A DNA stretch of 33,500 bases from Candidatus Uhrbacteria bacterium (lineage in GTDB: Bacteria; Patescibacteriota; Patescibacteriia; 2-12-FULL-60-25), in the NCBI GenBank assembly GCA_018499965.2, contig JAHBAS020000008.1, positions 1 through 33,500 on the forward strand, read 5' to 3'. Position numbers and translations under genes: made by a program. Shown piece by piece: positions 7,449-14,331 of the stretch; the first letter of the stretch is position 1, and each line of letters begins with the position of its first letter. The notes under the pieces are model-generated. The model saw nothing but the letters and a program-made list of their open reading frames with translations. It was not told where the DNA came from and ran no database searches.

Positions 7449-7742
7449 CTATTCTTCTTCTCCAACGCCGACAAAATCCAGCGCCTCTTCTTGGAGGAGG
7501 GTCCGTTCCATCAATTCAAGTTCCGTCAGTCCATCAAGACCAAGGTCTTCGGATTCAGCGCGGCCACCGGTCTCATCGTCTATGACAGCATCGATGGAAA
7601 CAACCGTAACGCCATCAAGACCTTCTTCATCTTCTTCCGTGGAATCGCCAAAGGATTCGAGTTCACCTTTTTCAATCGCATTCAATCCCTGTGGATCCCA
7701 TTCATCTTCATCGAACTCTGGTTCGCGTGGTGCAGATAACAT
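7449..7742 (-). CDS. Small highly acidic protein, 97 aa, unknown
   Basis: The protein starts at ATG 7742 and ends at the bidirectional terminator. About a third of residues are Asp or Glu, with runs such as 'FDEDEWDP', 'STEEDEEGLDG' and a closing 'GEEE'. There are no cysteines, no membrane segment and little predicted core, so it is probably largely disordered or folds on a partner. An AATATA box lies only 6 nt before the start codon, suggesting a leaderless message; no Shine-Dalgarno site is seen. Acidic tails of this kind often contact basic proteins or ribosomes, but no function is assigned. Its position against a terminator that also serves the minus strand supports it as a real gene; short acidic frames can also arise by chance. 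Confidence 0.6.
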   Translation of the reverse strand: MLSAPREPEFDEDEWDPQGLNAIEKGELESFGDSTEEDEEGLDGVTVVSIDAVIDDETGGRAESEDLGLDGLTELELMERTLLQEEALDFVGVGEEE

Positions 7743-7897
7743 AGAGCGTATATTTTCACTTTTTCATGTCTTGGGGGTAACGGCGTCGAAGATAACAGGG
7801 TGGTTTGGAGATGTGAAGAAGGGGAGGTTGTGGATAAATATTTTCTCAATTCACACGCTTGATCAAACATGCCCCGCATGAGAACCTATACCAAAAC

Positions 7898-8956
7898 ATG
7901 GATCTTCTCCAACTCCTCACCATCGGACTCCTCGGCGCCGTTGTCATAGGTATTTTTTGGCTAGGAAAGCGCATCAGCGCCGCGCAAACGCCCCAAGCAT
8001 CCGGAGACCCTCAAGCGCTCTTCATGATTCAAAATCAGATGAATGAGCTTTCCAAAAATCTCGGCGATCGCATGGGAGATACGCATCAGGCCGTTCGCCA
8101 GAGCTTCGCCGCGAGTGCGAACATCATCCGCGAAGTCACGGAAAAAATCACGCGCATGGAAGAAACGTCCAAACAGGTCCTTGACGTCACGTCGCAACTT
8201 CAACAGATCCAAGACATGTTGAAAAATCCAAAACAACGCGGCATCTTGGGGGAGTACTACTTGGAAACGTTGCTGCAAAATGTTTTACCGCCGGAAAGCT
8301 TTAAGATGCAGTACGCATTCAAAGATGGAGAAATCGTAGACGCGGCCGTTTTTATCCGAGACAAGATCGTTCCGATTGATTCCAAGTTCAGTTTGGAAAA
8401 TTACAATCGATTAATCGAAGCCGAGAATCCGAGCGAACGCGATCGACTGGAAAAAGTATTCGTGAATGATTTAAAAAAACGTATTCAGGAAACAAGCAAA
8501 TACATTCGACCAGAGGAGGGGACTATGGAATTCGCATTCATGTTCATTCCGCATGAAGCCATTTACTACGACTTGCTCATCAATAAAATCGGAGCCGTTC
8601 AAGACGATACCGAAAACATCTTGCAACGCGCCGCGGGCTCGTATCACGTGATCGTGGTCTCTCCGACATCGTTTTTGGCATACCTGCAAACGGTTCTCCA
8701 GGGATTAAAAGCGCTTCAGATCGAAGAACAAGCCACGGAAATCCGCAAGCGCGTCGGCGATCTTGGGCGTCACCTTTCCGCGTATAACACGTATTTCTCC
8801 GGCATTGGGAAGCATCTCGGAACCACCGTAAATCAATACAATAGCGCCGCAAAGGAACTCCAAAAAATTGATAAAGACGTGTTGCGCATTTCCGGAGAAG
8901 CTCCGGGCATGGAGCAGATCCTTATCGATCGTCCATCTCTTGATCAGGACGCCTAA
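7898..8956 (+). CDS. rmuC: DNA recombination protein RmuC homologue
   Basis: The 352-aa protein has the RmuC layout. An N-terminal membrane anchor ('LLTIGLLGAVVIGIFWLG', about residues 6-23) is followed by a long coiled coil (about 30-115) and the RmuC domain, with 'KQRGILGEYYLETLLQNVLP', 'DKIVPIDSKFSLENY' and 'VVSPTSFLAYLQTV' as family signatures. RmuC proteins limit inversions and rearrangements at repeats; the domain resembles restriction-endonuclease folds and is thought to act on DNA near the membrane. ATG 7898 is preferred over a TTG 39 nt upstream, because it places the anchor at the very N-terminus and a TATACC box lies 5 nt before it (near-leaderless). The next gene starts 6 nt after the stop. 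Confidence 0.92.
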   Translation: MDLLQLLTIGLLGAVVIGIFWLGKRISAAQTPQASGDPQALFMIQNQMNELSKNLGDRMGDTHQAVRQSFAASANIIREVTEKITRMEETSKQVLDVTSQLQQIQDMLKNPKQRGILGEYYLETLLQNVLPPESFKMQYAFKDGEIVDAAVFIRDKIVPIDSKFSLENYNRLIEAENPSERDRLEKVFVNDLKKRIQETSKYIRPEEGTMEFAFMFIPHEAIYYDLLINKIGAVQDDTENILQRAAGSYHVIVVSPTSFLAYLQTVLQGLKALQIEEQATEIRKRVGDLGRHLSAYNTYFSGIGKHLGTTVNQYNSAAKELQKIDKDVLRISGEAPGMEQILIDRPSLDQDA

Positions 8957-8962
8957 TACCCT

Positions 8963-9643
8963 ATGAGCAACTGGGACGGATCTTATAGCGACTTGCCTTC
9001 GGGGACTTTTACACCGATGGCCAAATACCGCATCCCTTGGAAATGGATAATCTTTTTGGGTTTTCTCGGGGTGAATTTCATTCTGATTTCCATCATTTCG
9101 GTACAGGTGAGCTACGTCATCCGCATTCAAAAGCAAATGATTTCGCTTCCGTATGATGCGCAAGCTGCCATCATCCTCGGAGCCGCCCTTAAACCGGACG
9201 GTTCTTTATCCGACGTCCTTTCCGATCGCGTGAAAACCGGAGTCGAACTCTATAAATCACGCAGCGTACCATATCTCATCATGAGCGGAGACGACGGAAA
9301 AAATCATCGAGATGAAGTCACGGCCATGGCAAAAGCCGCACAAGCAGCCGGCGTTCCAGCAAAAGCGATTATCATCGACGGCAAGGGCTATCGAACGTAC
9401 GAATCCTGTAAAAACGCCATTCAAACCTATCACCTGACAAAAGCGATCGTTGTTACGCAACGATTCCATCTTCCACGTGCGCTTTTTCTCTGCAACGAGC
9501 TTGGCATCGAAACCTACGGCTTTGCCGCAGACAAACAGACATATGCCAGTATTGGCTGGTTCCGTTTCCGCGATCAACTCGCAAGCGTCAAAGCGTTTTG
9601 GGACATTTTCATCCATACCCCAAAATCGCCCGTGAAGGAATAA
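8963..9643 (+). CDS. SanA/YdcF-like DUF218 membrane-anchored protein
   Basis: The 226-aa protein has one N-terminal membrane helix (about 27-50) and a DUF218 domain. The diagnostic segments are 'AAIILGAALKPDGSLSDVLSDRV' in pieces from about 68, 'YLIMSGDD' (about 104-111), 'RTYESCKNA' and 'VVTQRFHLPRALFL'. This order is that of SanA/YdcF/ElyC proteins, which affect envelope integrity and peptidoglycan precursor or polyprenyl-carrier metabolism. The exact substrate is not known from the sequence. The ATG lies 6 nt after rmuC, so the two form an operon. A second in-frame ATG at 9017, nearer the helix, is possible; neither has a good Shine-Dalgarno site. The gene converges on the 9737-10213 gene. 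Confidence 0.85.
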   Translation: MSNWDGSYSDLPSGTFTPMAKYRIPWKWIIFLGFLGVNFILISIISVQVSYVIRIQKQMISLPYDAQAAIILGAALKPDGSLSDVLSDRVKTGVELYKSRSVPYLIMSGDDGKNHRDEVTAMAKAAQAAGVPAKAIIIDGKGYRTYESCKNAIQTYHLTKAIVVTQRFHLPRALFLCNELGIETYGFAADKQTYASIGWFRFRDQLASVKAFWDIFIHTPKSPVKE

Positions 9644-9683
9644 AAAACGAACCCCGCTACCAGATGTACAATCCGAGCGGGGT
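9642..9683 (-). terminator. Terminator of the minus-strand 9737-10213 gene
   Basis: ACCCCGCT (9651-9658) pairs with AGCGGGGT (9676-9683). On the minus strand the stem is followed by TTCGTTTTTT, so it terminates leftward transcription. This is independent support for the minus-strand gene. Confidence 0.8.
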
Positions 9684-9736
9684 CGAGGGGGGAGCGAATC
9701 CCCATACGAAGAACGAGATGAAAGAGAACGATGACG

Positions 9737-10213
9737 CTATGCTACAGCATAGTGTGGAGATACCGGTCGCCGACCTTGCCGTCGAGTGCGCGGCGAAACC
9801 GGACGTCGCGATGATGGAGCGTTTCTCGGCTTCATCATCGGATCTGCAAGTAGCTGCTGATACACTTCCTCCCACAAAGGAGAGGTTGCTTTTTGAAGCT
9901 TGTAAAGAACGGGCGCGAGTCGCCTGCACGCATTCTGGATACGCATCTCAGATTCTGAGAGCGAACCGATCACAACGAATGGCTCTGGCAAAACCAGTTC
10001 CAGCCTGAGACAGAATTCTTCGAGCCAACGGATCTCGGTATGCAAAGCCCTTCTTGCACCCATATTCCGACAATTCTGACTCAAGAGACTCCCAAGACAA
10101 CCTACTCGAACAAATCTTCGAAGATCCGCTCGATGTACTGCATCTCCCGGTGCAGCAAGGCTGACGATCCATGCGTTAAACTGATCAATCTGTCTACGAA
10201 CATTAGAATGCAC
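9737..10213 (-). CDS. Hypothetical protein, 158 aa, basic tail
   Basis: I do not recognise this family. GTG 10213 is taken as start because AAGGAG lies 7 nt upstream and a textbook promoter (10292-10320) lies before it; codons further upstream in frame fall in or next to that promoter. Residues 1-120 are predicted helical and contain 'RRQIDQFNAWIV', 'GARRALHTEIRWLEEFCLRLEL' and 'VYQQLLADP'. The C-terminal 30 residues are Arg/Pro/Ser-rich with a repeated 'RRPVSP', probably disordered and possibly nucleic-acid binding. It has its own promoter, its own terminator and a shared divergent control region with the 10404 gene. The plus-strand frame over the same bases lacks such signals. Confidence 0.7.
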   Translation of the reverse strand: MHSNVRRQIDQFNAWIVSLAAPGDAVHRADLRRFVRVGCLGSLLSQNCRNMGARRALHTEIRWLEEFCLRLELVLPEPFVVIGSLSESEMRIQNACRRLAPVLYKLQKATSPLWEEVYQQLLADPMMKPRNAPSSRRPVSPRTRRQGRRPVSPHYAVA

Positions 10214-10291
10214 GATCTCACTCCTTGAAAACCAAAACGTTCTGACGCCTTGGCCGCGCAAATATAGCAAAGATAACGTTTTTCGTAAAGG

Positions 10292-10355
10292 AGCATAGAC
10301 ATTCATAACCAAACCGTCAATTCAGGTTGACTTTTTTACCATTCTGTGCAAAACT
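10292..10355. promoter_or_regulatory. Back-to-back promoters of the 10213 and 10404 genes
   Basis: Minus: TTGACG (complement of 10315-10320), 17-bp spacer, TATGCT (complement of 10292-10297), a strong match. Plus: TTGACT (10327-10332), 17 bp, then a weak AAAACT (10350-10355) preceded by TGC. The two -35 boxes are 6 bp apart and form GTCAAttcaggTTGAC. Confidence 0.65.
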
Positions 10356-10403
10356 CTCTTCCATTCGTTCGAACTTTCAACCCTCAACAAAGCGAGGTAG
10401 CTC

Positions 10404-10967
10404 ATGAGTCACTACATTCATCCGGAAATCATCGCTCTTCAACAAGCCTTCCACGGCATCGAAGCCGTTGCGCACATCTTCGAGAAACACGGCATCCCCG
10501 TACTCGCAACATCATACAAGATAGAGCCGGATCAAGAAGACCAAGCTCGTAACGGATGGTCGTTACACCACGACGTCGCATCCGTAGAACGCTGCATTGA
10601 CGTATCCTATAACGTCTACCGGGAACATGCCGGTATCGGATATCAAGCCTTGTTTGATGTGCGATCAGAACTCCTTGACCCCTCTACAGACGACCCCGGC
10701 ACGAACATCGTCTTCTCCCTGGAATACATCGTCGCCACAGAAGACCGCAAAATCGGAGGACGAATATGCATAACCGATGACGATTCCGCGATAGGACACG
10801 CCTTCCTGAGAAACACCTTGGAGCTCTCGCGTCGGGAATTCGAAAAAATCTCAACACGTTCATCGAATCTCGACGAGCATCGCTTCCTTACTTTTTTAGA
10901 AAGGATCGTGCAACGCCTCGCTCCCATCATCACTTGCAATCAGAGCCTCCCTCAAATTCAAGAGTAG
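10404..10967 (+). CDS. Unknown protein, member 1 of a local three-gene family
   Basis: The 187-aa protein starts at ATG 10404 with GAGG 6 nt upstream. It shares three blocks, in the same order, with the proteins at 11108 and 13530: 'IFEKHGIPVL' (25-34); 'SLEYIVATEDRKIGGRICI' with 'DDDSAIGHA' (105-133); and a final amphipathic helix 'FLTFLERIVQRLAP' (161-174). The likely fold is an N-terminal helix, an antiparallel sheet and a C-terminal helix. It has no membrane segment, signal peptide or evident catalytic triad, so it is probably cytosolic. The function is unknown. The gene is monocistronic, with a TTGAC-type promoter and a hairpin after the stop. Confidence 0.75.
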   Translation: MSHYIHPEIIALQQAFHGIEAVAHIFEKHGIPVLATSYKIEPDQEDQARNGWSLHHDVASVERCIDVSYNVYREHAGIGYQALFDVRSELLDPSTDDPGTNIVFSLEYIVATEDRKIGGRICITDDDSAIGHAFLRNTLELSRREFEKISTRSSNLDEHRFLTFLERIVQRLAPIITCNQSLPQIQE

Positions 10968-10987
10968 CTTCTCTTTCGCCTCGTTAC

Positions 10988-11021
10988 ATGCCCCGCAATG
11001 GAAATCATTCCTGCGGGGCAT
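10988..11021 (+). terminator. Hairpin after the 10404 gene
   Basis: A 10-bp perfect stem ATGCCCCGCA / TGCGGGGCAT with a 14-nt loop is followed by TGTCG rather than a clean T run. The tail GGGGCATTGTC resembles those of the other two family members. Confidence 0.6.
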
Positions 11022-11042
11022 TGTCGTATATGCCTATTATGC

Positions 11043-11071
11043 TTGACCTCTTTATTTTTTCTTGATATAAA
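11043..11071 (+). promoter_or_regulatory. Strong promoter of the 11108 gene
   Basis: TTGACC (11043-11048), 17-bp T-rich spacer, TATAAA (11066-11071). Confidence 0.8.
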
Positions 11072-11107
11072 CGCACCGCATCAACCCTCTCAAGGAGTCG
11101 CTCATAG

Positions 11108-11677
11108 ATGCAATCAGACCCAAGCAGGATTACGTTCACACATCGAAGATTTACACGGATATCAGAAAGCCCAACCTTTCCGTCCGTTACCGCAGAGCAA
11201 ACACTAAGGACGATAATCGATACGTTCAAGCGACACAACCTCTTAGTCGCGGAAAACGCGAGCATCGTCGAAGACGGCGACATCACCTACATGGTCCGTG
11301 CCGTCTTCTCGAATGATCCGACATGGATCGTGCACATTCGATCCCATACCGACCCGGAAAATCATCATCTCATCCTGAGTCTAAGGCTCGAATATCGGCA
11401 ACGGGTTCCGCGTCAACTCATTCTCTTCTTTGACCAGGAGAAGGGGCAGGCATGGATTCATCCACGCTGCGTGCGCGATAGCGCCGTGGTGATGGAGGAC
11501 ATCCATATGTCCCAAACAAGCCTTCCTCCAAGTAAAGCATGTGAACCGTTTCGATTTGGCACCTTTTTAGCATTCGTGGATCGTATAGCGATACAGACCG
11601 CAAGAGGTCATAAAAAAAGCCGCCGTCAGCTGACGCGCGCATCGCCCCGACGACTTCGATCGCGAGACTCGCTCTAA
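11108..11677 (+). CDS. Unknown protein, member 2 of a local three-gene family
   Basis: The 189-aa protein starts at ATG 11108 with AAGGAG 10 nt upstream. Block 1 is 'TFKRHNLLVAEN' (39-50). Block 2 is 'SLRLEYRQRVPRQLILFFDQ' with 'KGQAWIH' (91-118), close to the 13530 protein's 'SLAFSEDSLRP...FVFDAINGIGHI'. Block 3 is 'FGTFLAFVDRIAIQTA' (150-165). Unlike its relatives it ends in a 25-residue basic tail (six or more Arg plus two Lys), probably disordered and possibly nucleic-acid binding. Residues 1-25 are also extended and basic. It is a single gene between a strong promoter and a bidirectional terminator. The function is unknown. Confidence 0.75.
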   Translation: MQSDPSRITFTHRRFTRISESPTFPSVTAEQTLRTIIDTFKRHNLLVAENASIVEDGDITYMVRAVFSNDPTWIVHIRSHTDPENHHLILSLRLEYRQRVPRQLILFFDQEKGQAWIHPRCVRDSAVVMEDIHMSQTSLPPSKACEPFRFGTFLAFVDRIAIQTARGHKKSRRQLTRASPRRLRSRDSL

Positions 11678-11703
11678 CTAGGTTTCAACGCTCGTTGAAA
11701 CAA

Positions 11704-11735
11704 AACCCCCTGAACTCAACGGAGATCAGGGGGTT
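11704..11735. terminator. Bidirectional terminator between the 11108 gene and sulP
   Basis: A 10-bp stem AACCCCCTGA / TCAGGGGGTT is followed by TGTCA on the plus strand and TTGTTTC on the minus strand. Just upstream, GTTTCAAC / GTTGAAAC forms a second hairpin at about 11682-11700. Confidence 0.8.
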
Positions 11736-11756
11736 TGTCACATCCTAGACTACCGA

Positions 11757-13382
11757 CTATGCCACAGCCTGAAATCCAAGTTCGCGCAACGCGTCCGTTG
11801 TACGTTCAAACACAGCGCCTTCTTTTTGCAGGCCTTTAAACACCGGGCTTTCTTGCAGCATTTCCTGGATCAGGGGATTGACGCCGGACACGAGCACGCG
11901 CTTTCCCTGAGCCCTGATTAACTCAACGATTTCATTAAACGCATCCACGCCATCCAAATCCATAAAACACAATTCGCGTAGTCGAATGACGACATTTTCA
12001 TACCCGTTCAATTTTTGTTCAAAGCGCGCGATATGCGACTGCGCATTAATGAATGCCAGCTGTCCTTTCATGGCATACACGAGCGTATCCGTCTTTTCCA
12101 TGGTATGCGGAAGCGTGTCCGAAATGATTTTTGAATGCAATCCTGTGCCTGTCTTATTCAAGAATAGTTCGAATTGCCCACGAGACAGCTTCTCCGTAAA
12201 GATGAGCAAGTTTACCGATGTTCCAACGAGAATGCCGATAATCGGATCAATGTAGACCGTAAGAGCCGCCACAACCATCGAAAGCGCAAAGCTGCGACGG
12301 TCGAACTTCCACATGCGCTCAAAGTGCTCACGCTCAATCATGCGAATCGCTACATAAACAAGGATCGCTGCAATGACGGCCATTGGGATGTATCGGAAAT
12401 AGCCCAACAGCAACATGGCGATAACGGCAATTGCGATACTACTGATCGTTGCGGACATCTGATTCGTTCCGCCAGTTTTGACGTTCAACGACGTTCGAGC
12501 AAGCGCAGCCGTGGCTGGGATGCCTCCAACGAGACCGGATACGATATTCGCCAAACCGAGACCCATCATCTCTTTTCGACCATTATGCTTCGTCTTCGTC
12601 ATTCCATCCGCAATCTTGGCGGAAAGCATCGTTTCGAGAATAGCAATGACAGCCACGGTAAAACCCGCAGAAAGAAGAGTCGGATGGAATGAGAGGTGCG
12701 GATTCAAAAAAATAGCCGGATTGATTTCAAATTTCTGCCCGAGCGTAATAAGTTGAAAGGGGAGTGAGCCACTCTGGCTAAGCATCCCAATGACGATACC
12801 GATCGGAGCGAGAAAAATCGCTGACGGAAGCTTTGGGAGGAGCTTTGCGAATGCGAACAGAAAAAACGTTGAAAACAAAAAGAGTACGAGAGCCGGAAGC
12901 GATGTCGAAGAAAGGTGGCTGAATGACTCTACAAGATTATTCCAAAATCGCTCATGCGCAGGCAGCCCGCTTAATCCGAGCGCGTAATTCATTTGACCGA
13001 ATCCGATCACAAACGCTACGCCTAACGTAAAACCATGAATCGTACTCGCGGAAATGAACACGAGATACCGTTCAAGGCGAAACGCGTATGCAATGAGAAT
13101 ATAGACACCCGTTACCACAGCAAGAGATGCGAGCGTGTTCGCGCCATGGGTCAAGGCATAGGAAGCGAGGATCCCAGAAAGCGCTCCAGTCGGACCGACG
13201 ATATTGAACTTGCTTCCACCGAAGATTGAAGCGATAAGTCCAGCCCAAATAGCCGTTATGATGCCAACCACAGGCGTTGACTGGGAGGCTACAGCCAAAG
13301 AAACAGAAAGGGGGATTGAGATGAGCGAAACCGTAAGACCGGACTTCCAATTCTCTTTTAGACGTTGAACGATAGATGACAT
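11757..13382 (-). CDS. SulP-family anion transporter with C-terminal STAS domain
   Basis: The 541-aa inner-membrane protein carries SulP signatures: 'GPTGALSGILASY' (63-75) and 'GGIPATAALARTSLNVKTGG' (287-306), within roughly 12-14 membrane helices. A cytosolic STAS domain (about 432-541) follows, with 'VVIRLRELCFMDLDGVDAF', the strand-helix where anti-sigma antagonist-like domains place their key residue. SulP proteins move sulfate, bicarbonate or dicarboxylates by proton or sodium symport; the substrate cannot be read here. ATG 13382 is chosen because a perfect-spaced promoter (13401-13429) lies just upstream. That excludes codons further upstream in frame and leaves a leader of about 12 nt without a Shine-Dalgarno site. 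It is a single gene. Confidence 0.92.
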   Translation of the reverse strand: MSSIVQRLKENWKSGLTVSLISIPLSVSLAVASQSTPVVGIITAIWAGLIASIFGGSKFNIVGPTGALSGILASYALTHGANTLASLAVVTGVYILIAYAFRLERYLVFISASTIHGFTLGVAFVIGFGQMNYALGLSGLPAHERFWNNLVESFSHLSSTSLPALVLFLFSTFFLFAFAKLLPKLPSAIFLAPIGIVIGMLSQSGSLPFQLITLGQKFEINPAIFLNPHLSFHPTLLSAGFTVAVIAILETMLSAKIADGMTKTKHNGRKEMMGLGLANIVSGLVGGIPATAALARTSLNVKTGGTNQMSATISSIAIAVIAMLLLGYFRYIPMAVIAAILVYVAIRMIEREHFERMWKFDRRSFALSMVVAALTVYIDPIIGILVGTSVNLLIFTEKLSRGQFELFLNKTGTGLHSKIISDTLPHTMEKTDTLVYAMKGQLAFINAQSHIARFEQKLNGYENVVIRLRELCFMDLDGVDAFNEIVELIRAQGKRVLVSGVNPLIQEMLQESPVFKGLQKEGAVFERTTDALRELGFQAVA

Positions 13383-13400
13383 AATTTTCTGGGAGACAAG

Positions 13401-13429
13401 ATTGTACACCCATAAAAACGCTTTATCAA
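13401..13429 (-). promoter_or_regulatory. Promoter of the SulP gene
   Basis: On the minus strand TTGATA (complement of 13424-13429), 17 bp, TACAAT (complement of 13401-13406). The start codon follows about 18 nt after the -10. Confidence 0.8.
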
Positions 13430-13454
13430 GCCACATTCGCTCCAATCAGCCGCA

Positions 13455-13483
13455 TTGACAAGTGTATTAAACTCTGTCATGTT
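13455..13483 (+). promoter_or_regulatory. Promoter of the 13530 gene
   Basis: TTGACA (13455-13460), 17 bp, CATGTT (13478-13483). The leader then reads TTTTTGCCCTTT, a string also found in the leader of the 1203 gene. Confidence 0.6.
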
Positions 13484-13529
13484 TACACCATGTTTTTGCC
13501 CTTTTTCACCTCAACCCCGGAGCATACCA

Positions 13530-14042
13530 TTGGCATCCTCAATACCCGCACTACAGATCGAAGAATCACTTCACCCTCTGATTGAGCTCATCAGCGGAGC
13601 CATACAGCTCACGCGCGACCTGAAGAGGGCATTCAAAGAGGCAGGATTTCCCCTCGTGCAAGAAGACGACCCGATCCCACAGACGGCTTTTTGTCCCTAT
13701 GTCTACAGGCATCAAGCGTTCACTGTAGGCGTCACACTCCAAATCAAAGACGTCGCATTCAAAGGCATCGATATCTCCCTCGCATTCTCGGAAGATTCCC
13801 TACGACCAGATCTTGGCCCAATCAGTTTCGTATTCGATGCAATAAATGGCATTGGTCATATTGAGCGCATGAGCGAATTCGACCCATTCTTCAAAGCGAT
13901 GACCCGCATTTTCGGACAAGACCGAGAGATCCTCGAACAACTCATCCGAGAAGGATATACCTTCGATAGAAAGGCCTTCCTTGCGCACATCGATCGCATC
14001 ATCGTTCACGCCAAACGCATCTCCGCACCATCTTCCTGCTGA
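13530..14042 (+). CDS. Unknown protein, member 3 of a local three-gene family
   Basis: The frame is open from 13455, but its first codon is the -35 TTG and the next ATG (13479) overlaps the -10. TTG 13530, with GGAG 7 nt upstream, is therefore the best start (170 aa). The family blocks are 'AFKEAGFPLVQE' (34-45), 'SLAFSEDSLRP' with 'SFVFDAINGIGHI' (83-111) and 'FLAHIDRIIVHAKRI' (150-164). An extra segment 'FFKAMTRIFGQDREILEQLI' (120-139) is inserted before the last helix. The protein looks soluble and cytosolic, and the function is unknown. The gene is monocistronic with its own promoter and terminator, and is divergent from the SulP gene. Confidence 0.75.
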   Translation: MASSIPALQIEESLHPLIELISGAIQLTRDLKRAFKEAGFPLVQEDDPIPQTAFCPYVYRHQAFTVGVTLQIKDVAFKGIDISLAFSEDSLRPDLGPISFVFDAINGIGHIERMSEFDPFFKAMTRIFGQDREILEQLIREGYTFDRKAFLAHIDRIIVHAKRISAPSSC

Positions 14043-14063
14043 GTCGCTCAACAAGGCAGCACG

Positions 14064-14098
14064 AACCCCGCACGAAAACGTCGCGGGGTTTGTCATTT
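14064..14098 (+). terminator. Terminator of the 13530 gene
   Basis: AACCCCGCACG pairs with CGTcGCGGGGTT around AAAA, with one bulged C, followed by TGTCATTTTTT. Confidence 0.85.
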
Positions 14099-14120
14099 TT
14101 TACGCGACTCCAAAAAATCT

Positions 14121-14128
14121 GCTATACT
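14121..14128 (+). promoter_or_regulatory. Extended -10 promoter of the 14161 small gene
   Basis: TGCTATACT gives a near-perfect extended -10 (TATACT at 14123-14128), with TTTACG 18 bp upstream as a weak -35. Confidence 0.65.
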
Positions 14129-14160
14129 CTTCTTGCAAGAACATCCTTAATTGCATCTTT

Positions 14161-14229
14161 ATGGCCAAAGGCAACAACGCCCAAGCGAAGAATAAGAACA
14201 AGAAGAAGCCAAAGACGAAGAAAAAATAG
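14161..14229 (+). CDS. Lysine-rich micro-protein, 22 aa
   Basis: The frame encodes 22 residues beginning 'MAKGNNAQAKNKN' and ending 'KPKTKKK'; 9 of the 22 are Lys and 4 are Asn. It lies between a strong extended -10 promoter and a near-perfect terminator that starts 17 nt after its stop, so the transcription unit holds nothing else. The bias recalls very small basic ribosome-associated proteins such as Thx and the short 'MAKGxN...KKK' proteins I recall from several phyla, but I cannot confirm homology. No Shine-Dalgarno site is present and the leader is about 27 nt. It could instead be a small RNA of about 140 nt carrying a chance frame. Confidence 0.6.
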   Translation: MAKGNNAQAKNKNKKKPKTKKK

Positions 14230-14246
14230 TCCCGGGCATCTTCATG

Positions 14247-14277
14247 ACATCCCGATGTCCATCGGGATGTTTTTTTA
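14247..14277 (+). terminator. Strong intrinsic terminator
   Basis: A 10-bp stem ACATCCCGAT / ATCGGGATGT with loop GTCC is followed by an eight-T run (14270-14277). It ends the micro-protein unit. Confidence 0.93.
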
Positions 14278-14284
14278 TTCAAGA

Positions 14285-14331
14285 TTGACGAAAGTTCAAA
14301 AATCCTGAAAAGTACCGATCGGAGGAAAACC
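14285..14331 (+). promoter_or_regulatory. Promoter and strong RBS of the 14332 gene
   Basis: TTGACG at 14285-14290 is a good -35, with a weak -10 (AAAAGT) 17 bp later. CGGAGG with GGAGG at 14321-14325 sits 6 nt before the ATG. Confidence 0.5.

Noticed and set aside
7422-7739. Plus-strand frame opposite the acidic protein
   Set aside because: It begins inside the terminator stem and reads a Phe-rich product that mirrors Glu codons of the minus strand.
9598-10008. Plus-strand frame overlapping the 9737-10213 gene
   Set aside because: It starts inside the SanA/YdcF gene, has no ribosome site, and the minus strand has promoter, Shine-Dalgarno site and terminator.
14161-14229. Reading the 22-aa frame as the end of a longer protein from 13981
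   Set aside because: The longer frame overlaps the family gene, its terminator and the strong promoter at 14121-14128, so only the short frame can be made from that promoter.
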